A stretch of 43,624 bases of DNA, from assembly GCA_903894145.1 (NCBI GenBank), contig CAITPB010000255.1, positions 1-43,624 of the forward strand, in the 5' to 3' direction. The notes beneath the pieces are model-generated. The model saw only the letters and a list, made by a program, of their open reading frames with translations, had not been told where the DNA came from and did not search any database. This DNA is from Candidatus Firestoneibacteriota bacterium. GTDB taxonomy: Bacteria > Oederibacteriota > D2-FULL-39-29 > CAIOVX01. Made by a program: the position numbers and the translations under genes. Shown here one piece after another: positions 38,352-43,624 of this stretch (positions are counted from its first letter, which is position 1; each line of letters opens with the position of its first letter).

Positions 38352-38582
38352 TCAATGCCCGCATGCAGAGCAATGTTTTTTTTTGCAGGAGCCCCCGCAA
38401 TCGCAGGAGTGGCCGGAGGAACCGGAGAATACAGTTCCGGACTTGAAACCAAACACAGACATTTTTTTCTTCGCTTTGGAAGCGCCGCAGGCCGGACACC
38501 TCACCTTGGAAAGAGAATTCCCAAAGACCAGGTCCTCAAAATCAACGCCGCATTTTCCGCAATTGAATTCGAATAGCGGCAT
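38352..38582 (-). CDS. FmdB-family zinc-ribbon protein with Cys/His-rich tail
   Basis: MPLFEFNCGKCGVDFEDLVFGNSLSKVRCPACGASKAKKKMSVFGFKSG; tail HSCDCGGSCKKKHCSACGH. Confidence 0.85.
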   Translation of the reverse strand: MPLFEFNCGKCGVDFEDLVFGNSLSKVRCPACGASKAKKKMSVFGFKSGTVFSGSSGHSCDCGGSCKKKHCSACGH

Positions 38583-38583
38583 G

Positions 38584-39567
38584 TCACTTACCGTACATGT
38601 AGCTCAAACCGTTCCCATGGAATATGCCGCGGAAACGTTCTTCGGCCGAATTATCGCCGAAGACCCTTTCCAGCAAGGACATTTCTTTCCGCGGTGTAAT
38701 AACTACCGGTTCCCCGCTGATGCCGCAGGCCTTTGCGGCCCAGTTAACGGCGTCTTCTTGGGTGCCCAGTTCGTCCACAAAACCGTACTGGAACGCCTGG
38801 CTGCCGGAGAAGATCCTGCCGTCGGCGTGCTTTTTAATCTCCGCGACTATCTGCTCCTTAGTTACGGCATCCTTGGAAACCGGAGTGCCCGTCTTTTTTA
38901 TCTTAGCCGCAAAAACCGCTCCCCTTCCTTCTGCTACGGCGTCCACGAACTGGGCGTAGACATCGTCTATCACGCCCTGCAGCAGCTGCCTTTCTTCTGT
39001 GGTCATCTTGCGCATAGAGGAACCGGTATCCTTGAACTTTCCGCTCTTTATAACTTCTTCTTTAACCCCAACCTTGTTCAGGAGTTCTTCGAGGTTCAGG
39101 TTCTCCATGATAACTCCTATGCTTCCCGTAAGCGTTCCCGGGTTTGAAAATATTCTGTCGCCGTAACAGCCTATATAATAGCCGCCTGACGCAGCCAGGG
39201 TCCCGAAAGAAACAACGACTTTTTTGTTATAGCCGTCTTTCTTTTTTACCTTCTTCAATTCCGCGACAATCTCCTGGCAGGCAGAAACCCCGCCTCCCGG
39301 AGAATCAATGCGCAGCACTATTCCCTTGATGCTCTGGTCCTTGCCGTATTTCTCGAGGATGTCAATTATCTTTGCCGAATAAAAGATAGGGCCTGATATT
39401 GTGACTAGAGCAAGTTTGTTGCCGGAGAAATTCCCGGTGAGTTTATGCGCGCTAATCGTCTGGCTGTCGCCGGCCGCGCCAATCAACGCCCTTAGAGAGA
39501 GAAAAACAACTAAAAGACAGGCAAAAACCAAAGCGGCCCTTATTATTGGTTTCCTGCTCTTTTCCAT
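38584..39567 (-). CDS. sppA: Signal peptide peptidase SppA
   Basis: KGIVLRIDSPGGGVSACQEIVAELKKVKKKDGYNKKVVVSFGTLAASGGYYIGCYGDRIFSNPGTLTGSIGVIMENLNLEELL. Confidence 0.95.
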   Translation of the reverse strand: MEKSRKPIIRAALVFACLLVVFLSLRALIGAAGDSQTISAHKLTGNFSGNKLALVTISGPIFYSAKIIDILEKYGKDQSIKGIVLRIDSPGGGVSACQEIVAELKKVKKKDGYNKKVVVSFGTLAASGGYYIGCYGDRIFSNPGTLTGSIGVIMENLNLEELLNKVGVKEEVIKSGKFKDTGSSMRKMTTEERQLLQGVIDDVYAQFVDAVAEGRGAVFAAKIKKTGTPVSKDAVTKEQIVAEIKKHADGRIFSGSQAFQYGFVDELGTQEDAVNWAAKACGISGEPVVITPRKEMSLLERVFGDNSAEERFRGIFHGNGLSYMYGK

Positions 39568-39586
39568 TTACGCCTCCGCTCCCGTC

Positions 39587-41266
39587 TTATGTTTTCTTTA
39601 GAATGTCGCCAAATGTTGACCTGCCGCCGGCTTCATCCTGATATTTTTTCATTTCGCTTTTATCCGCTTCATAGAGCGCCTCTTTGACGCTCAGGCTTAT
39701 CTTTCTACCTTCGAGGTCCAGCTTTATGACCTTTACTCGTTTATCCTCTCCCGGTTTCACGGCCGACTCGGCGGTCTCCACCGGCTCTGCGGCCAGTTCC
39801 GAGATATGAATAAAACCGTCCAGCCCCGCCTCAAGCTCCGCGAAAGCGCCGAAAGACACTACCCTGACAATCCTGCAATTAACTATAGTTCCTGCGGAGT
39901 ATTTTGACGGAATCTCTCCCAGCCAGGGATCGGCGGTGAGCTGTTTAATGCCGAGATGCACTTTTCTGTTTGCCTTATCAAGGTTCAAAACAACGGCCTC
40001 AAGCTTTTCCCCTTTACGGAAAAGCCCCTTGAGTTCATTTATGCGTTTTGTCCAGTAAATATCTTTCTTATGCAATACACCTTCTGCCCCGCCCTCCAGT
40101 TCCAGAAAAAAAGAGGAAACAGAGTATCCCGTCACTATTCCGGTTATTTTCGCTCCGGGAATAAATCGCTCCTCCGCGCCTGCAAAAGGGTCGGACTCAA
40201 GCTGTTTGAGCCCGAAGAGTATCTTTCTGTTGTTCTTATCAATGTTCAGGACTTTTACAGTGATGCTGTCGCCGATGGCTACAAGTTCCGAGGGATTCTT
40301 GACTTTCCTGGTCCAGGAAAGATCTGATACATGCAGGAGTCCTTCTATGCCTTCCTCTAGTTTGATAAAGGCTCCGTAATCAACGATGTTCACAATTCTG
40401 CCGTGTATCTCGGAACCGATAGGATATTTTTGTTCAATGGTTAACCAGGGATCCTCCTGCAGCTGCTTTAACCCGAAGGAGACCCTGTTCTTTTCACGGT
40501 CTATCCTCACCACCTTGACATCAACCTCGCTGTCAAGCGCGAGCAGTTCAGCCGGATGGTTAACTTTGCCCCAGGACATATCGGATATATGGAGCAGTCC
40601 GGTAACGCCGCCTATGTCGATAAAAGCGCCATAGGATGTAATGCTCTTAACAACGCCCTTCCTGATTTCGCCTTCGGCAAGCGAAGCCCAGATTTCCTGC
40701 TTTATACGGCGGCTTTTATCCTGCACCGCAAGTTTATGAGAAACTACTATCTCCCCGCGGTTTCTTCCGAACTTAATAATTTTGAAAAGGAGTTTCTTTT
40801 GGGAAGTCCCGGCGTTATCTTCCGGAAGATACTGGGACTGCGGAAGGAAAGCTTCGGCCCCTATGTCGGCCATGAAACCGCCTTTGACTTCCTGGACGAT
40901 TCTGCCTTCTACAAACTCGCGTTCCCTGAAAGCCTTTTCAATCACTGATAAGTAGTTGATCCTGTCTGCCCTGAGTTTTGAAAGTATTACGGTCCCGCTC
41001 CCGTCCCTGAACCTGTCAACAACCGCATCAACGACATCGCCGGGTTTAGCGGATAGGCTGCCGTCAGGCAGGAGGAATTCATTAACAGGGATAAGACCGT
41101 CAGATTTGTAACCGACATCTACTATTACGTGTTCTTTGCCTATCTGGAGGATTTTCGCTTTGACCTGCTTCCCTTCTTCAAGTTCCGCGAAGGATGAAGC
41201 CAGCATATCACCCATGGTTAAATTGTCTTCTGTCCCGCCGTTATTGATAATCTCTTCGTTTGACAT
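39587..41266 (-). CDS. rpsA: 30S ribosomal protein S1 (six S1 domains)
   Basis: Six S1 motifs including RKGVVKSITSYGAFIDIGGVTGLLHISDMSW, HGRIVNIVDYGAFIKLEEGIEGLLHVSDLSW, NCRIVRVVSFGAFAELEAGLDGFIHISEL. Confidence 0.95.
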   Translation of the reverse strand: MSNEEIINNGGTEDNLTMGDMLASSFAELEEGKQVKAKILQIGKEHVIVDVGYKSDGLIPVNEFLLPDGSLSAKPGDVVDAVVDRFRDGSGTVILSKLRADRINYLSVIEKAFREREFVEGRIVQEVKGGFMADIGAEAFLPQSQYLPEDNAGTSQKKLLFKIIKFGRNRGEIVVSHKLAVQDKSRRIKQEIWASLAEGEIRKGVVKSITSYGAFIDIGGVTGLLHISDMSWGKVNHPAELLALDSEVDVKVVRIDREKNRVSFGLKQLQEDPWLTIEQKYPIGSEIHGRIVNIVDYGAFIKLEEGIEGLLHVSDLSWTRKVKNPSELVAIGDSITVKVLNIDKNNRKILFGLKQLESDPFAGAEERFIPGAKITGIVTGYSVSSFFLELEGGAEGVLHKKDIYWTKRINELKGLFRKGEKLEAVVLNLDKANRKVHLGIKQLTADPWLGEIPSKYSAGTIVNCRIVRVVSFGAFAELEAGLDGFIHISELAAEPVETAESAVKPGEDKRVKVIKLDLEGRKISLSVKEALYEADKSEMKKYQDEAGGRSTFGDILKKT

Positions 41267-41323
41267 GGAAACTCTCCGTTGAACGGTAGCATGGCGCTCG
41301 GTTTGCGGCAGGAACAGGAAGGG

Positions 41324-42157
41324 CTAGAGTTTTTTAATTCTTTCCGCGACTTCTTTGATAATCCAGTCCGGAGTGGAAGCTCCGGCCGTGACGCCGGCCG
41401 TCTTTTTACCCCGGAACCAGGCAGTTTGTAATTCAGACGCGGCCTCTATGTGCCTGGTCTCTACACCCGTTGTCTCGCAAACTTCTGCCAAATGCTTAGT
41501 ATTGGCGCTGTTTTTCCCGCCTACCACAATCATTATATCAACTTCGCCCGCCAACTTCAAGGCGGAATCCTGGCGCTCATGAGTTGCGTTGCATATGGTA
41601 TTTAGTATTCTGAATTCCCTGGCTTTTCCGCTTAGCACTTTCATAATTGCTGAAAAATTGCCGTTAGACTGAGTTGTCTGAACAACTATTCCCATTTTCT
41701 TTACCGGATGCACCTTTTCCGCCTCGGCAGGGGTTCCCACAACAATAGCGACCTTTCCCGCATAGCCCTTAATGCCGATCACCTCAGGGTGGTCTGCTTC
41801 CCCTATTATTATAGGTGTATAGCCGTCGCGGGACAACTGCCTGACATATTCCTGCGGTTTTTTGACGAAAGGGCAAGTAGCGTCTATAATTCTCAGTTTC
41901 TTTAACTTAAACTGCCGCTCAACTTCAGGAGGAACACCGTGAGTCCTGATTATGATAGTACTGCCTTCTTTAACATTTTTCAGATTTTCAACAGCCTTTA
42001 TCCCTTTCAGGTCAAAATCTTTCACCACCTGCGGATTATGAATAATAGGGCCATAGGTATATACGCTGCCGGATATGCTGTTTGCTTTCAGAGCTGTATT
42101 TATTGCCCTTTTTACTCCGAAACAGAACCCCGCGTCTTTAGAAAGTTTTACTCTCAC
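41324..42157 (-). CDS. ispH: 4-hydroxy-3-methylbut-2-enyl diphosphate reductase
   Basis: DAGFCFGVKRAINTAL, YTYGPIIHNPQVVKDF, IIRTHGVPPEVE, DATCPFVKK, GGKNSANTKHLAEVCE, GVTAGASTPDWIIKEV. Confidence 0.96.
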   Translation of the reverse strand: MRVKLSKDAGFCFGVKRAINTALKANSISGSVYTYGPIIHNPQVVKDFDLKGIKAVENLKNVKEGSTIIIRTHGVPPEVERQFKLKKLRIIDATCPFVKKPQEYVRQLSRDGYTPIIIGEADHPEVIGIKGYAGKVAIVVGTPAEAEKVHPVKKMGIVVQTTQSNGNFSAIMKVLSGKAREFRILNTICNATHERQDSALKLAGEVDIMIVVGGKNSANTKHLAEVCETTGVETRHIEAASELQTAWFRGKKTAGVTAGASTPDWIIKEVAERIKKL

Positions 42158-42786
42158 CGCGCCTCCACGAACTTCTTTATTCCCGCTATCCTATCCATAA
42201 CCCTGTCTACTGACAGCTGGTATGTCTGCTTTTCGTCCGGCAGCGCGTAGATATCGGAAAGATCTACAGCCGGCCCGAAGTTTACACTCATTTTCGTAAG
42301 AAGCTTGGGAATATTTTTTCCTTTGGGGAGTGCATCGGCGCTTCCTTGGATATAACAGGGGATAACGGCGGCGCGCGATTCATACATAAGCATGCCGACA
42401 CCGGCTTTTCCTCTCTGTAATGTCCCGTCCGGACTCCTTGTCCCCTCCGGGAAAGCAATTACGGCCCCGCCTTTGTTCAAGACCTGTTTCACCTTTTCAT
42501 AACCTCCGCGGAATCCTGTCCCGCGGTTTAAGGGTATCGCGTGGATGGACCGCAGCAGCGCGCCGGCAAGCGGATTCTTGAAAAGCGTATCCCTGGCCAT
42601 ATACCAGGTCGGCCTGGACCAGATAGAAAGACCAACGGCAGGAGGATCAAACATGCTCGCGTGATTGGAAAGTATCAACAGGCTGCCTTTCTTCGGAACG
42701 TTCTCCAACCCGGTCACGGAAAAACGGAAAAATGTCCTGTAAAACATTGCACTGACAAACCTTCCGATGTTGAACATGGTGTTCAT
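42154..42786 (-). CDS. plsC: 1-acyl-sn-glycerol-3-phosphate acyltransferase
   Basis: LLILSNHASMFDPPAVGLSI (HX4D), VIAFPEGTRSPDGTLQRGKAGVGMLMYE. Start at MNTMFN preferred over 42801. Confidence 0.92.
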   Translation of the reverse strand: MNTMFNIGRFVSAMFYRTFFRFSVTGLENVPKKGSLLILSNHASMFDPPAVGLSIWSRPTWYMARDTLFKNPLAGALLRSIHAIPLNRGTGFRGGYEKVKQVLNKGGAVIAFPEGTRSPDGTLQRGKAGVGMLMYESRAAVIPCYIQGSADALPKGKNIPKLLTKMSVNFGPAVDLSDIYALPDEKQTYQLSVDRVMDRIAGIKKFVEAR

Positions 42787-42792
42787 ATGAAA

Positions 42793-42821
42793 ATAATACA
42801 ATAAGGCGGGGAGGAATACAA
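42793..42821 (-). promoter_or_regulatory. Candidate sigma-70 promoter directly upstream of plsC
   Basis: Minus strand TTGTAT (42821-42816) - 17 nt - TATTAT (42798-42793), 6 nt from ATG at 42786. Confidence 0.35.
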
Positions 42822-42840
42822 TAACAATGCTGTCTTAAAA

Positions 42841-42877
42841 GTTTATAAGGTTCGTAAAGTTCATAAGGTTTGTAAGG
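42841..42877 (-). repeat. Degenerate 9-bp tandem repeat (TAAGGTTNN), apparently single-armed member of family B
   Basis: gtttat aaggttcgt aaagttcat aaggtttgt aagg: same 9-bp period and gtttataa(c/g)g entry as copies 1 and 2, with AAGGTT replacing AACGTT. Confidence 0.7.
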
Positions 42878-42891
42878 TAAGAGCAGAACAC

Positions 42892-42918
42892 AAAAAAGGG
42901 CCGCGGAAACCGCGGCCC
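42892..42918 (-). terminator. Rho-independent terminator downstream of the secreted hypothetical protein
   Basis: Minus strand GGGCCGCGG-TTT-CCGCGGCCC followed by TTTTTT. Confidence 0.9.
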
Positions 42919-42939
42919 TCGTGTTTGAGAAATACTATT

Positions 42940-43542
42940 TTACTCTGCTTTCTTTTCTTTTTTCGCGTCCGGCTTTGCAGCCTTCTCATCTCCGCCGCCG
43001 TTGAGTTTCTCAAGATCATCCGCCCCAAGAAGCTGAACATTGCCTATGAAAAGAGGTCCTGTAAGTTTCCCGTTTATATTCCACTGTTTCAATTTCTTCT
43101 TCCAGTCTATCGCCGCGCCGTTATTGGCGCAGGCACCGGTAAGTTCAATCTCTATGGCATGCTTGCCGGGAGCAAACATAAGCGGCTGGTCAAACCTGCT
43201 CTGATAATCGCTTCCTTCAGGTTTTACAGTCAAAATAAGTCCCATCGGGGTTTTACCCGGGTTAACATACTCAAACCTTAAGAAATCAAAACCGTCCCAC
43301 ACGCCTTTTTTCGGCTGGTATTCTCCAAAGAACATATCTCCCGTAGGATAGGTTGCTGATTCGACTTTAAGGCTGACCCCGCCCTTGGTGAAAGCAGTCT
43401 CTTCGGAAAGATTTATGGTTATCGCGCCGCCCGTGTCATTCGGGAGTTCGCCTTTTTCAACATTCATTACATTCGCTTTTTTCGCAAAAGCCAAACCTGA
43501 AATCAGCAATATCGCCGCAAGAAAAACCATCATCTTTCTCAT
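42940..43542 (-). CDS. Secreted hypothetical protein
   Basis: 200 aa; signal peptide MRKMMVFLAAILLISGLAFA; RBS GGAGG upstream; terminator immediately downstream. Confidence 0.6.
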   Translation of the reverse strand: MRKMMVFLAAILLISGLAFAKKANVMNVEKGELPNDTGGAITINLSEETAFTKGGVSLKVESATYPTGDMFFGEYQPKKGVWDGFDFLRFEYVNPGKTPMGLILTVKPEGSDYQSRFDQPLMFAPGKHAIEIELTGACANNGAAIDWKKKLKQWNINGKLTGPLFIGNVQLLGADDLEKLNGGGDEKAAKPDAKKEKKAE

Positions 43543-43624
43543 ACTGCCTCCTGTTTTAAATCATGACATTTAGGTAGAAACTATTAACATGTTATACCAG
43601 TTCATTATACATTTCAACACCTTT

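Noticed and set aside
35561-38452. ATG start at 38452 for the peptidase-barrel protein
   Set aside because: Would overlap fmdB by about 100 nt and bury the signal peptide; the TTG at 38341 with GGGGG fits better.
37754-39147. Plus-strand ORFs 37754-38446 and 38383-39147
   Set aside because: Antisense of the peptidase-barrel, fmdB and sppA genes; no recognisable domain or RBS.

Overview
The window is a 43.6 kb chromosomal segment of about 50% GC from an uncultivated-type diderm bacterium; the phylum was not determined. All 44 supportable genes are on the minus strand. Reading downstream along the minus strand (right to left in window coordinates), the content is: a secreted hypothetical protein; plsC-ispH-rpsA-sppA-fmdB-like; a large surface protein (HExxH peptidase + TolB-like propeller + Omp85-like barrel); nadD-yqeK-LCP-rsfS-argS; DUF401-URO-D-family; DJ-1/PfpI-D-Thr aldolase-like-DUF3467-birA-coaX-nfeD-SPFH-lipoprotein-trxA; DUF1015; EndoQ-like PHP protein-DUF4912-GH57; ligA; PorV-like; two ECF sigma/anti-sigma modules flanking DUF2752 and lepB, the second leading into htrA; a 13-Asp-box sortilin-type lipoprotein; and a type II secretion operon gspE-F-G-H-I-J-K, with gspK running off the left edge. 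I saw no rRNA, tRNA, CRISPR array or transposase. The signal least explained by annotation is a set of intercistronic repeat elements in two sequence families. One is a 9-bp period TAACGTTNN family and the other is an AAGCACCAAAT-word family. They form long imperfect hairpins that in three cases fill the whole gap from the upstream stop codon to the downstream ribosome-binding site, and three of the five copies are in or beside the T2SS operon.
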